From positions 1 to 64,000 of the forward strand of contig NZ_KB898626.1 of the NCBI RefSeq assembly GCF_000377705.1: 64,000 nucleotides of DNA, given 5' to 3'. Of the stretch, positions 17,601 to 26,986 are shown piece after piece. Each line of letters starts with the position of its first letter. The first letter of the stretch is position 1. The stretch is from Salsuginibacillus kocurii DSM 18087 (lineage in GTDB: Bacteria; Bacillota; Bacilli; Bacillales; Marinococcaceae). Made by a program: the position numbers and the translations under genes. A model generated the notes under the pieces. That model saw only the letters and a list, made by a program, of their open reading frames with translations. It made no database searches and had not been told where the DNA came from.

Positions 17601-19148
17601 CTATTCACTAAGCGTTTCGTCTTCCGTTTCAATTAATTCTTCAATTTGTTTAATTTTATACCCTTCTTCGCTTTCTTCAACTCGATATGTGGTTTCAAAC
17701 CGCTTATATTGTTCGCGCCCATTCCCGTAGTAAATTTCGTAACCTTCATCCAGTGTGACAAGATGGTAATTTCCTTCTTGATATGAATCTACTTTTTCAA
17801 CATGCATGACTTCTTCTGTGATTCCTTCCTCAATAATATAATCTAAATAATCCACAAATTCAGCGTAACCTGTCGCATCTTGATCATAATAAGGCAGAAC
17901 GTAACTTTCATCACCAGCATTCATAGCATTAACAGAATTGACCACAAACCCTTGCATAAATAATTCGATATCTTCTGACTCACTAGGGGCACTTAAAGTG
18001 CCTTCCGCTGAATCATCTTCAATAGCTACTGTTTCCTCATTTTCTATCTCTATTATATCCTGCTCGTCTGCTTCCTCCTCTGTCCCTTCTTCAGCTGTCT
18101 CTTCCTCTGATTCTTCTAAGGCCCTGATTTCATTACGGTTAAAGTTTAAAGTAGGGGCCAACTCTCCCACTACATAATCTGTAACTCCCGTATAAAGCTC
18201 TTCACCTTCTACTTCCATTCTTGCCTCAAGCTTAATTTGCTCTCCAAGAACGAAAGGGCCTAACTCGTCGGCATCTCCCATACTTACTCCGCTAGGTTCA
18301 TCATCGAGCAGAAGTTCAGCCTCGGGATGATCCGTATTAATATCAATATATCCCCAATCCAAGTGAAGCTGATGGTCCAACTGGTTGTCTCGAGCATCCG
18401 TAAACGATAAGATGTCTTCATCTCTTACATCTTCATTATTTGCATATACTACTTCTACTTCTGTGTCGCCTGGAAGGAGTTGATCAAGATTCACCTGTTC
18501 ATTTTCACTTTCGAGATCATATTGTGTTTCATTTACCGTTAATACCACATCTTCAAAGCTTGAATGGATGTCTGCGCTGAATAACACCGGTTGAATTTCA
18601 TAGTATTCATACAAACCGAACCTCTTATCTCCTTTTTGCAACTCAAGAATATCATTACCGTTCCTATCAGCTACTCGATGAACTCTTTTTTCATTTTCGA
18701 TGGCAGAGTAAAGATCATCAAACATAGAGTCATCACCTTTTGCGCGAATATAGCCCAAAAAGCCTTCTACTTGTTCTTCGCTAATTTCATCAATCTCATC
18801 ATGCGCTTCTATTAGTGTTGCAAGACTCTCCTTATCTTCAGAAAGCACCGCCACTTCCCATTCTTCCAACTGCTCATCAGCGGGCAGCATGGAAGCAACT
18901 GTTGTATGGCCACCATATAGTATTCCACCAAGTACTGCTATGCTTATAATGATTTTTGGCAGAGGTGATTTCTTTCCATTCTGCTTAACTGTCTGAGAAG
19001 AGTTATGGGCGGGTGATGGCGACATGGTTTCCTGTGGTTGGGCATGGCGCTTTGGCTCCGTATGTGAGGCAGAGCCCAAGGATTTTCCGCACTTTGTACA
19101 ATAAGAACTACCTTCCTTTTGTAGTTTTCCGCATTGTGTGCAATACAT
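17601..19148 (-). CDS. Zinc-ribbon, single-pass TcaA/YvbJ-like membrane protein
   Basis: This 515-residue protein starts at ATG behind GAGGTGAG. A cytoplasmic zinc ribbon (CTQCGK near 3 and CTKCGK near 17) is followed by a Ser/Pro/Gln-rich linker, one transmembrane helix at about 67-90 and a large acidic extracellular part. The architecture matches TcaA/YvbJ proteins, which influence glycopeptide and envelope stress responses in staphylococci. The last 120 residues (MQGFVVNSVNAMNAGDESYV onwards) look like an NTF2-type domain. It is a tandem paralogue of the next upstream gene, sharing about the first 350 residues but not the C-terminus. Confidence 0.8.
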   Translation of the reverse strand: MYCTQCGKLQKEGSSYCTKCGKSLGSASHTEPKRHAQPQETMSPSPAHNSSQTVKQNGKKSPLPKIIISIAVLGGILYGGHTTVASMLPADEQLEEWEVAVLSEDKESLATLIEAHDEIDEISEEQVEGFLGYIRAKGDDSMFDDLYSAIENEKRVHRVADRNGNDILELQKGDKRFGLYEYYEIQPVLFSADIHSSFEDVVLTVNETQYDLESENEQVNLDQLLPGDTEVEVVYANNEDVRDEDILSFTDARDNQLDHQLHLDWGYIDINTDHPEAELLLDDEPSGVSMGDADELGPFVLGEQIKLEARMEVEGEELYTGVTDYVVGELAPTLNFNRNEIRALEESEEETAEEGTEEEADEQDIIEIENEETVAIEDDSAEGTLSAPSESEDIELFMQGFVVNSVNAMNAGDESYVLPYYDQDATGYAEFVDYLDYIIEEGITEEVMHVEKVDSYQEGNYHLVTLDEGYEIYYGNGREQYKRFETTYRVEESEEGYKIKQIEELIETEDETLSE

Positions 19149-19227
19149 GATCTCACCTCAGTTGATTTCATTTCCGTTTTTTAGAAACTTCCATTTCCTA
19201 ATTCTTCATAAAAAACTGCTCATGAAG

Positions 19228-20775
19228 TCAAGATTCGTCTCTTAAACGTACTTCTAATAGTTCTCCGTTTTCATTTTCCGCAAATTCGAATGCCGCCACG
19301 TTTGAGTTAACATGGTAAATTAACATCCAATCCCCAGTTTGATGAGAATTTTTTTCGGTGTCAGGTTCGCCCATGACTTGCTTTACATCCTCCACATAAA
19401 AGACTTCATCTGGATAGCCCGTTATCGAGACCACCCTTCCTTCCCATATATTTGAAGAGTCTGGAACTCCGTAATCAAAATTCCCAAATCTAGTGGTAAC
19501 TCCACCAGCTTCAGAGAATTGATCATCATAGCCCCCTTCAATTTCATAAATCACCTGTAGTTTTGTATCTAGTGAATATGTATCATCAGCCACATATTCC
19601 CCTTCAAAACGTTCAGGCAATTCATCGTCAATTTGTACATATGGCTCACTGCGATCGAGGTCTTCCTCACTCGTCGTTTCCACCCCTAACTGCTCAGGGT
19701 CTTCAGCCCCCGCCACATGATCCTCTTCTTCCTCCTCTACATTGTTTACATTCAAAGCTTCAATCTCTTCCGTATCAAAATTAAGAACTGAATTGGCCTC
19801 GCCCACCGTGTATTCCAGCTCATCAGTGTAGAATTCTTGTCCTTCCAATTCATGTTTCGCACTTATATGTAATGTTTCACCCTTTGCAAAAAGCCCTAAA
19901 TCGTCAGCTTCCTCCACTAGAACCCCTGTATTTTCACCATCCAATATTAGTTCTGCTTCAGGAAAGTCCGCTTCAACTTCTACGGGCTCCCAATTAAGCC
20001 GAAGCTCTTTACTTAAATGGTTAGCTGAAGATTGAGCCAAAGAAAGCACTTTTTCCTCTGCTAGCTCTTCATTTTGGCTAGAATGGATATCAAGGACATG
20101 TTCTCCCGCCAGCAAACCATCAACAGTAATTGGTTCATCCTTGTCTTCCATAACATATTCTTCTCCACCTACTGTAAGAACCAGCCCCTCACGTGACGAG
20201 GAAATTTCTGCTGAAAAAAGCACAGGACTTAACTGATACTGGTCGTATATCCCAAATCGTTTGTTCCCTTTATGAAGTTGTAGTACGTCATTTCCGTGGG
20301 TATCCTTCACTCGATGGATATTTCTCTCTTCAGTGGCTGCATCCCGGAGTTCATCAAATAGTTGTTCAATTGTTTCATTATTAAGATAGTCAACAAAGGC
20401 AGCTGTTTCTTCTTTACTAATAGAATCTATCGCTTCATCCTCTTCTACCAGCGCTTGAACTTCAGATATATTTTCGGTTAAAACGGCAGTTTCCCACTCA
20501 TCAATGATTGCGTCTGAAGTGTACATGGTAGAAAGCAACTGATGAGTCCCATAGCCAATTCCCAAAAGGATGACTGCGACCATAACACCCTTTGAAGCAG
20601 GTGACTTTTTCCTTGGAGCATCGGTTTGCTTGGTTTGGACAGTTGATTGATTGGTGGAACGTTGAAGTGGAGAGTCTTCCTTTGGGGAGAGAACTGAAAC
20701 TTGCTTTTTTCCACAATTAGTACAGAATGAGGCCTCGTTTTGGAGCTGTTGTTGACATTTGGTACAGTATTTCAT
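19228..20775 (-). CDS. Zinc-ribbon TcaA/YvbJ-like membrane protein, tandem paralogue
   Basis: This protein also has 515 residues. It has the same order of zinc ribbon (CTKCQQ, CTNCGK), linker, one membrane helix at about 66-88 and acidic ectodomain as its neighbour. Shared landmarks are NIHRVKDTHGNDVLQLHKGN with KRFG, and PEAELILDGENTGV. From about residue 400 it diverges completely: the C-terminus contains a motif resembling small SmpA-like or DUF4309-like domains (VEDVKQVMGEPDTEKN). The start follows GGGAGGG. The two genes are 79 bp apart and probably form one operon with products in the same membrane complex; this is inference. Confidence 0.8.
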   Translation of the reverse strand: MKYCTKCQQQLQNEASFCTNCGKKQVSVLSPKEDSPLQRSTNQSTVQTKQTDAPRKKSPASKGVMVAVILLGIGYGTHQLLSTMYTSDAIIDEWETAVLTENISEVQALVEEDEAIDSISKEETAAFVDYLNNETIEQLFDELRDAATEERNIHRVKDTHGNDVLQLHKGNKRFGIYDQYQLSPVLFSAEISSSREGLVLTVGGEEYVMEDKDEPITVDGLLAGEHVLDIHSSQNEELAEEKVLSLAQSSANHLSKELRLNWEPVEVEADFPEAELILDGENTGVLVEEADDLGLFAKGETLHISAKHELEGQEFYTDELEYTVGEANSVLNFDTEEIEALNVNNVEEEEEDHVAGAEDPEQLGVETTSEEDLDRSEPYVQIDDELPERFEGEYVADDTYSLDTKLQVIYEIEGGYDDQFSEAGGVTTRFGNFDYGVPDSSNIWEGRVVSITGYPDEVFYVEDVKQVMGEPDTEKNSHQTGDWMLIYHVNSNVAAFEFAENENGELLEVRLRDES

Positions 20776-20952
20776 ATTTTCACCCTCCCAACCGTAGAGA
20801 TTGATAGATAATTTTAAACTTACTTACGCCATTGGTCGTCCCAATTTCTTTTATATACTCCTAAATGAAACAAACCTTTTGGACCCGCTTATATCCCATT
20901 ACTCAAAATGGCACAAATGAATGTGTATGAATCTGTCCGTAAAGTTCTTATT

Positions 20953-21017
20953 AAAATAGGCCTTTTCTTGAATGCCAAGCATCACTGCAGCAAACAAGAA
21001 ATAGGCCTTTAAGATAA
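20953..21017 (-). terminator. Probable terminator of the DUF4190 gene
   Basis: On the minus strand the arms AAGGCCTATTTCTTG and CAAGAAAAGGCC are separated by about 23 bases and followed by TATTTT. The rest of the 355-bp gap 20776-21130 holds nothing else I can support. Confidence 0.5.
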
Positions 21018-21130
21018 TAAGTGTGGTATTATAAATTACCATGATTTCAAAAGATAAATTCTGATCGTACTTCGAGAGTTGTCTCCACTCTTTGCGCTAG
21101 AATCAGTTCCGGTTTTCATAAGTTTCTACC

Positions 21131-21430
21131 TTATAGGCCTGTCGACCCTAAAAGTCCGATCCCGAGCCAAAACATAACCTTTAAGCCTATAGTTATAATT
21201 CCAAGAATTAATCCTGCTTTAGCCATTCCTTTCTTGACCGGTTTACTCATACCCAAATAACCAAAAATAATTGCCAAAATCCCAAGAAGGTATGGTAGGA
21301 ACGGGATAAAGTTAAGTGCTACTCCTACGATACCCAGTACTAACGCAGTCACCGCTAAGCCATTTCCTTCGGGCTTTTCCAGGACAACTCTTGTTGTATC
21401 TTGGTTAGCTTGTTCAGCTTGTTCAGTCAT
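21131..21430 (-). CDS. DUF4190-type small membrane protein
   Basis: This 99-residue protein starts at ATG behind AAGGAGGTG. A hydrophilic N-terminus of about 22 residues is followed by the DUF4190 pattern GLAVTALVLGIVGVALNF, with a second hairpin containing KAGLILGIITIGL. It has about three membrane segments. Function is unknown. DUF4190 domains often accompany zinc-ribbon membrane proteins, as here. Confidence 0.8.
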   Translation of the reverse strand: MTEQAEQANQDTTRVVLEKPEGNGLAVTALVLGIVGVALNFIPFLPYLLGILAIIFGYLGMSKPVKKGMAKAGLILGIITIGLKVMFWLGIGLLGSTGL

Positions 21431-21517
21431 TCTTCCACCTCCTTTTAAAGATAATCAAACATTCTGCCGCACCTTAATTAGTCAAAGTTTGTAAAGATTC
21501 AACCTCACTTCATGAAA

Positions 21518-22312
21518 CTAAAAGGGAATGACATCTGTAATTAAACTTGCTAAAAGAGTTCTTCCAGCAAAGAATAATACAATAATATAAAGGACCATGC
21601 TTAACGAGGATACATAAAAAGGATCAAGGCCTCTATCTTCTGGCTTGCTCCGAGAGTAAGAATAAATGACCCCCACAAAAGCAACAATCTTAAGAATAAA
21701 AGCTAAGGCTACAAATAATATAGCTACATCAAAAGCAGCGATAAAACTGAAAAATAATCCAATAAGAAGCACCCCAGTTGCCGGTATCATTAACAACCCT
21801 AAACGGCTCATGCTCTGTAAAAACTCCACATTTGATACCTGCATGGATTTAGCTGCCCCCAGTATAATTACAGTCATTATACCGAAGAGTGCCATGAACC
21901 CAAAAAAAGGTGGGAATACAAAAGATGAAAAGGAAAGAGAGGGCCCTCCGCTTCCCATCATAGTCATCATGCCCCCGGCAATATTTTCAGCAAATCGGTA
22001 CATAATAAAAGGAAGAACAAAAGAAAACAGCAGAAAAATGACTAAAGCATTCTTCCAATCTTTAGATCCAATTTTAGTTAGAGAATTATAAGGCTCAAAT
22101 TTTAAGTGTTGCAAATAACTAAGAAACCCATCCCAAAATTCCTTTAGTAAATCTTTTGAACTATAAGCTACCTCTGTTGCTGCAGCTGCTGCCTGCTTTT
22201 CACCTGCAGGTTCCCTGGATTGTTCTTGGGTTGAGTAACATGAAGCACAAATTCCCACTTCATTGTCGGTATTGGTACCACAGTATTGACAATAAACTAT
22301 AATCCCCTCCAA
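21518..22312 (-). CDS. Zinc-ribbon membrane protein (Yip1-like), start uncertain
   Basis: The protein has an N-terminal zinc ribbon (CQYCGT ... CASC), a Gln/Ala-rich linker and five membrane helices in a Yip1-like arrangement. The open frame could begin at ATG 22366 (282 residues), but the only good ribosome binding site (GGAGGGG, 22304-22309) lies after it. Next to that site are only TTG at 22312 and non-standard ATT/ATA codons; I use TTG 22312 (264 residues). It resembles the protein at 22859-23845 transcribed in the opposite direction. Role unknown, probably envelope-related. Confidence 0.7.
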   Translation of the reverse strand: MEGIIVYCQYCGTNTDNEVGICASCYSTQEQSREPAGEKQAAAAATEVAYSSKDLLKEFWDGFLSYLQHLKFEPYNSLTKIGSKDWKNALVIFLLFSFVLPFIMYRFAENIAGGMMTMMGSGGPSLSFSSFVFPPFFGFMALFGIMTVIILGAAKSMQVSNVEFLQSMSRLGLLMIPATGVLLIGLFFSFIAAFDVAILFVALAFILKIVAFVGVIYSYSRSKPEDRGLDPFYVSSLSMVLYIIVLFFAGRTLLASLITDVIPF

Positions 22313-22449
22313 CCTTTTTAAATTCAATTGGTAATCTTTTGTAATACACACATATGTTAAGTACATCTTCTATCACTGCTCGGAAGAACTATAGATCCAT
22401 CTTAGTTCTTTTATATGTAAAAAATGTTAATATCAGGTTTTAGCACCTA

Positions 22450-22490
22450 AGAACGAGTTCTAATATACCACCCAAACTTAAAAAGTTCAA
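22450..22490 (-). promoter_or_regulatory. Promoter with overlapping operator-like palindrome
   Basis: On the minus strand TTGAAC (22490-22485), a 17-bp spacer ending in TGG, and TATATT (22467-22462) form an extended -10 promoter. The perfect palindrome AGAAC-GA-GTTCT (22461-22450) follows at the expected start point and could bind a repressor. It lies about 85 bp upstream of the zinc-ribbon gene. The remainder of the gap up to 22858 is AT-rich without other visible structure. Confidence 0.6.
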
Positions 22491-22858
22491 TATTTTACCT
22501 TATTTTTCTTATGATTTCAGTCTTTGTTTCTCAATAATTGATAGATCCAAAGCTTTTTGAATTTTTAACTTTGTTAAGATGTTTACATTTAAAAGAATAA
22601 ATTGTAAAATTCTATCCGTATCTTAGCTTCCATTATAAAAGTCCTATGATCTTTTAAGTAGATACTTCAATTCTATTGTTTAAAAACAACTTCATATTAA
22701 CTCTGTGCACGAGTTTTCCCGCGTTCCTAAGACATAAGAAAGAGATGTGGGCATAAATAAATTTTTGAATGTACTGCTAACTGTAAGATTAAACACTCTT
22801 ACCTTCACTATTAATAACAAACTACTCATACTATTGAAGAAAGGTCGGCACATATCTT

Positions 22859-23845
22859 ATGCAATGTCCTAAATGTTTTACAATAAACGAAGATGAGGCC
22901 TTATTTTGTGCTAGTTGCGGCTCGCCCATACCAGTAGTGACAAATGAGGAAGAATCGCAACCAGCAGAATCTCACCTCACAATCGAGAACCAGCCAATCG
23001 AACCCATTGCTCCAGGTACAACATCCAAAGTAGAGACTGCTTCTACCATTGGAAATGAACCTGAGGCATCAGTTGAAACCTCACCTGGGGCCACTGTTCC
23101 ACCTCAAGTAACACAAGGTCCACCTAAAAATGATTTTTTTAACACCTATAAAGATTTTTGTTTTGCATCTATAAAACAACCTTGGCAATCATCGTTAGCA
23201 ACAAATCATTCCCATCTCTCTTTCGGAATAATTAATATGGTACTAGCCTCCTTTTTTATTATTGCTGCTCTTTATTTAACTACTCCATATTTGTTGATGA
23301 GGTTTACATTGTTTATAGAGCAACTTGATCCAACAGGGATGACAGGAGGGGGCGCTGCATCCGCAGAAGAAATTTCCGCTATGCAAGCTGAAATTTCTGA
23401 ACTAATGCCCGGTTTTTTTGAGCTCTCCATGCAACCTTTGTTTATTTTAGGTGCCGGCTTATTCGGAGTTACGTTCCTTTCTTATTTTCTGCTTCAATCA
23501 ACAGGTAAACAATTAGATTGGAAAGACATGATGGGGCGGTTTGGCTCCTTTTTAGCCCTTCCTATGAGCCTTGCTTTGCTTGCTGTGGTTTTAACCTTTG
23601 TTAACCTGGAATCCTTTGCTAGCTTTCTTTTACTTTTAAGCTTCATGTTACTCGTGTTAGCTTTGGCAGCTTCAATTTTCTCTTACCAAACCCAACAACC
23701 TGGCAATCATAAATTTGATGTTGTCTTTTTAGCCGCTATTACTGGAGCTGCTTTACTTTTCATCCAATATTACGCAGTGTTTAACTACTTCTCAGAACTC
23801 ATTGCGCTCCTTTCCGGCATGGAACCACCAGAAGACCCGTTTTAA
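22859..23845 (+). CDS. Zinc-ribbon membrane protein (Yip1-like)
   Basis: This 328-residue protein has a zinc ribbon (CPKCFT, CASCGS), a Pro/Thr/Glu-rich linker to about residue 95, then five to six membrane helices. It shares its layout with the divergent zinc-ribbon gene at 21518-22312 (a stretch beginning NDFFNTYKDFCFASIKQPWQ parallels that protein's DLLKEFWDGFLSYLQHLKFE). An acidic extracytoplasmic loop lies between the first two helices. The ribosome binding site is AAAGG. Function unknown. The zinc ribbons suggest a shared membrane system with the TcaA-like pair. Confidence 0.78.
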   Translation: MQCPKCFTINEDEALFCASCGSPIPVVTNEEESQPAESHLTIENQPIEPIAPGTTSKVETASTIGNEPEASVETSPGATVPPQVTQGPPKNDFFNTYKDFCFASIKQPWQSSLATNHSHLSFGIINMVLASFFIIAALYLTTPYLLMRFTLFIEQLDPTGMTGGGAASAEEISAMQAEISELMPGFFELSMQPLFILGAGLFGVTFLSYFLLQSTGKQLDWKDMMGRFGSFLALPMSLALLAVVLTFVNLESFASFLLLLSFMLLVLALAASIFSYQTQQPGNHKFDVVFLAAITGAALLFIQYYAVFNYFSELIALLSGMEPPEDPF

Positions 23846-23895
23846 ATTAACACTATAAAAATTTCCTTAGTAGCTAAGCGCAAGATAGGTATTGA

Positions 23896-23926
23896 AAAAG
23901 GCATGGAGAAACCCTCCATGCCTTTT
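23896..23926. terminator. Bidirectional terminator
   Basis: The stem AAAAAGGCATGGAG / CTCCATGCCTTTT has A- and T-rich flanks and separates two converging transcription units. Confidence 0.85.
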
Positions 23927-24027
23927 GTGTCGTTGGTAGTGTCATGTAATGCTATTCATTTTCGTTTGTGCATCGGCGTATCCATCATATATTTCATCAA
24001 AGACCACTTCAAAATAAGGTTTTTGTA

Positions 24028-25845
24028 TCACTCTTGATAATTTAATATAGGTTCTTCAAAGATGATATGTTGGTTCCCCTCATCTCCAGAATCTTGGCTG
24101 ATTCCAATTTCAAGATTTTCCACTCCGGATACATTAACTTCTACGTGCTCTAACTCATGATCTTCTTCCACCGTTACTTCGTGGAGAACTTCTTCTTCAT
24201 CGTCTCTAAATTCGATCTCGGTGCTACCATAATCTACGCCTACTGTCTCTCCTTGTACCTCAACGCCAACTTCTAATGTTTCAAATCGTTCCATTAAATC
24301 AAAATCGCTTGTTCCACTTCCACGGAACAACACCGACTGCGGAGACAAAAGTCCTTCATTTTCACTAATAAAGTCTTCTTGGTCTTCTGCATTAAAATGT
24401 TCTTCGTAATTATTCGCAGGATCTTTATTTAGCTCATATAAGTAAGCAGGTTCGTCTGGTTCATATTCTTCACCAGTATGGAGATCAAACCACTTTTTCT
24501 CGTCAAACAGCACGATCCCAATAGAAGAATGATGTTCTGTAATAGAAGAATTAAATGAATGCGTAAATTCAAATGGCTTCTGAGTGCCTTCATAAATCTC
24601 TAGACTATTCGTTCCCATAAATGAATTCGGGCTCACAGAATTATATTCACCTGTTTCAGGGTTATAGATAGAGGAAAACTCCGGAACTTCACCGTCCTCA
24701 TTAGGAATGATTTCCCCACTGATTTCAAGCTCATTATCTAGCACTTTTAAACGATCAATTTCTACATCATACTTTTCCGTGGTCCAATCAATTGATGGCC
24801 GATGAAGATCTGCAACGGAACGTTTGCCCGGAATGGTAAGAGCTCCGTCTAATTCGTTTTCTTCAAATTCAACAGCAATATCATCTTCATCAACCGATGG
24901 GACGCTTACATTGATTCGTTGTAAGTTTTCCAGCGATTGATCTTCATTGGTGTTAAATCTCACTTGCTGCACCGTTTTATCTTCATAAAAAGTATAATCA
25001 ATATTCGAGTTATCCACTGTCTCCCCATCGGCGAAAATTAATAACGGAGTAACACTGATTTGCTCTGCTTGATAACGAAAATCGTCATGGTAATAGATAT
25101 AGAGTTCAATCTGCCCTTCATCATCCTGCACTCCGGCCACTTCAATTAAGCCGCGCTCACTATTCACAATTGTTTTTCCCCATTCTTCTACTTCAGTTGG
25201 AAAAGTAACGTAGCGTTCTTCTAACTCTTCTGCTTCATTTTCCAAACTTACAACCATCTCTTCAGAGACATAATTCGGGGCACTGGATTCAAGAGATGAT
25301 AGTTCTTCTATCGAACGTTCAAGCGCTGACATGTCTTCATTTTGAAGAGCAACTTCCGCCTCTTCCTTATACCGCGCAATAATTTCATTTTCCATGACTT
25401 CTTCAAGTTTTTCAGCTTCCGTTTCGAGCTCTTCATACATGTCTAGTTGGGTAAATCCTTCAAAACGCTCTTGTACACCTTCAACAAAGGTTAACGTCTC
25501 GTAGTAATCTTCAAATTCATTAAGACTTGGATCCAAACCGTTAATTTGTTCGATTGCTTCTTCATAATCCAGCTCAATATCTTCAACAGTTTCTAGCATG
25601 CTGGAAGCTTCAGCGTGCAAATCTGAAACAATGGCCGATCGTCCTTCCGAATATTCACTCCCTGCACCTAAGTCCTCTAACAGATCATCATAAATTAGAA
25701 GAGCATCGTCCAATTTCAACTCATTCATAGCTTCTTCAGCTTTCTTCAACTCAGCGTGAAAATCTTCCGTTTCATCTGAACACCCTGATGCAATTAACAA
25801 CCCCATTGCGCTAATTATGTATGCAGATCGTTTAAGCACTGGCAT
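24028..25845 (-). CDS. Large acidic lipoprotein with helical N-terminal half
   Basis: I choose ATG 25845 behind AGAAGGTGA; this gives a lipoprotein signal (MPVLKRSAYIISAMGLLIAS then GC), whereas the longer frame starts inside the upstream gene. The 605-residue product has an acidic helical part with TPR-like character at about 30-210, then beta-rich domains containing paired DUF4352-like or bespoke extracellular modules. No catalytic motif is seen. It overlaps the upstream gene by 14 bp, so the two lipoproteins are translationally coupled and probably act together at the outer membrane face. Confidence 0.7.
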   Translation of the reverse strand: MPVLKRSAYIISAMGLLIASGCSDETEDFHAELKKAEEAMNELKLDDALLIYDDLLEDLGAGSEYSEGRSAIVSDLHAEASSMLETVEDIELDYEEAIEQINGLDPSLNEFEDYYETLTFVEGVQERFEGFTQLDMYEELETEAEKLEEVMENEIIARYKEEAEVALQNEDMSALERSIEELSSLESSAPNYVSEEMVVSLENEAEELEERYVTFPTEVEEWGKTIVNSERGLIEVAGVQDDEGQIELYIYYHDDFRYQAEQISVTPLLIFADGETVDNSNIDYTFYEDKTVQQVRFNTNEDQSLENLQRINVSVPSVDEDDIAVEFEENELDGALTIPGKRSVADLHRPSIDWTTEKYDVEIDRLKVLDNELEISGEIIPNEDGEVPEFSSIYNPETGEYNSVSPNSFMGTNSLEIYEGTQKPFEFTHSFNSSITEHHSSIGIVLFDEKKWFDLHTGEEYEPDEPAYLYELNKDPANNYEEHFNAEDQEDFISENEGLLSPQSVLFRGSGTSDFDLMERFETLEVGVEVQGETVGVDYGSTEIEFRDDEEEVLHEVTVEEDHELEHVEVNVSGVENLEIGISQDSGDEGNQHIIFEEPILNYQE

Positions 25846-26524
25846 CTTGATCACCTTCTTTCGTGAGATTGGAGTGGTTTTGTGTCCGGCGCTTCCAATA
25901 AAACCAGCCGCCAGCACCCAAACCTCCAATAATTAAAGCCCCTATTGCCAGCCCTGCAAAAGAGGATCCCTCTTCATAAATAAGTAAAATTTCTTCATTA
26001 GCAGTTACTTCTACATGGCTTCTGTCATCTTTCATTTCAATGTTTTCCGAATGGGCGACCGTATCCCCTGGAGTATGGATGTGCAACTCTCCCATATCTT
26101 GGCCTGGATGGGGAAGAGATAAAACAAGTAAACCGTCTGCTTCAGCTAGGTCCTCACCTTCTTCAACCATTACCACTTCTTCTAGACGCTCATCTTCTAT
26201 TACTTGTAGATCCTGAAGTGGAATGACATATGCTTCTTCTTCCAATGCAGTAATATTTGAAAAATCAAACGTAACCTCGATACTTTCTCTTGTTTCATTT
26301 ACTGAAAGCGATTGAATAGCTTCCACTTCCTCTGAACCTTGCTCCAGCTCTCTTTCTACCTCACGTTCAACATCTTCTGCAGTAACCATCCCCGTGTCAT
26401 AGATGGTTTGAGTAACGTTTCCCGAACCATCATTTTCAATCTCTATATGGGTTTCCCCACAAGCTACAAGAACCATGACCATAGTTACAAATACCGTCAT
26501 TAAACACAATTTTCGACCTTGCAT
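25832..26524 (-). CDS. LppM-like lipoprotein with C-terminal membrane anchor
   Basis: The preferred start is ATG 26524, behind AGGAGG. The 230-residue product has a lipobox (VLVAC), then a domain beginning IEIENDGSGNVTQTIYDTGM that resembles LppM/DUF3153 proteins, and a C-terminal glycine-rich helix (LAIGALIIGGLGAGGWFYW) followed by KRR. It would therefore be anchored at both ends. Role unknown; it is coupled to the downstream large lipoprotein. Confidence 0.72.
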   Translation of the reverse strand: MQGRKLCLMTVFVTMVMVLVACGETHIEIENDGSGNVTQTIYDTGMVTAEDVEREVERELEQGSEEVEAIQSLSVNETRESIEVTFDFSNITALEEEAYVIPLQDLQVIEDERLEEVVMVEEGEDLAEADGLLVLSLPHPGQDMGELHIHTPGDTVAHSENIEMKDDRSHVEVTANEEILLIYEEGSSFAGLAIGALIIGGLGAGGWFYWKRRTQNHSNLTKEGDQDASA

Positions 26525-26909
26525 ATACGAGCCTCCTGAACTAATACAAAATAAAATAAAACAGACAAATATCACAAAATGTCTGTTTCACGGAACCAAA
26601 TATACCACCTATATCCAATTAATTCAATCTTTATTCTTAGTTTTCTGTTCTTTTAGGGCGGGGACATTCATCTGTTAAAAATAGAAAGAAATGATGGTTA
26701 TACCGCTTTAACGTGCCGGGGGTCAGGCACTACCACCAGGTGCATTGTCAGAGGCTAGTGCTATATCATATGTATCTGTTCATGATTTCCCATGAGCCCT
26801 ATGGCTAAAAACTCTATTAATTTAGGAATCATAGGCAAATAAGCCTCTTTTAACTTTTTGTAAAAAGTAAATAATAACTATATTTGTAGTTATTTTTACC
26901 AAAAATTTA
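26525..26909. other. Intergenic region with dispersed repeat and inverted repeat
   Basis: A copy of the GGGGGTCAGGCAC element is at about 26704-26732 (GCTTTAACGTGCCGGGGGTC). An AT-rich inverted repeat at 26867-26899 (GTAAATAATAACTA / TAGTTATTTTTAC) precedes the promoter of the SLH gene. Confidence 0.5.
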
Positions 26910-26937
26910 TTGAAATCTTTAACTACTATGGTAATAT
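26910..26937 (+). promoter_or_regulatory. Promoter of the SLH gene
   Basis: TTGAAA (26910-26915), a 16-bp spacer ending TGG, and TAATAT (26932-26937) form a good extended -10 promoter about 50 bp before the start codon. Confidence 0.6.
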
Positions 26938-26986
26938 ATTCATTATTAAACTTTTACTATATCTATCAGGGAGGGCTATATTTACT

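Noticed and set aside
25846-25929. N-terminal extension of the large lipoprotein
   Set aside because: It lies within the upstream gene and would remove the lipoprotein signal from the N-terminus.
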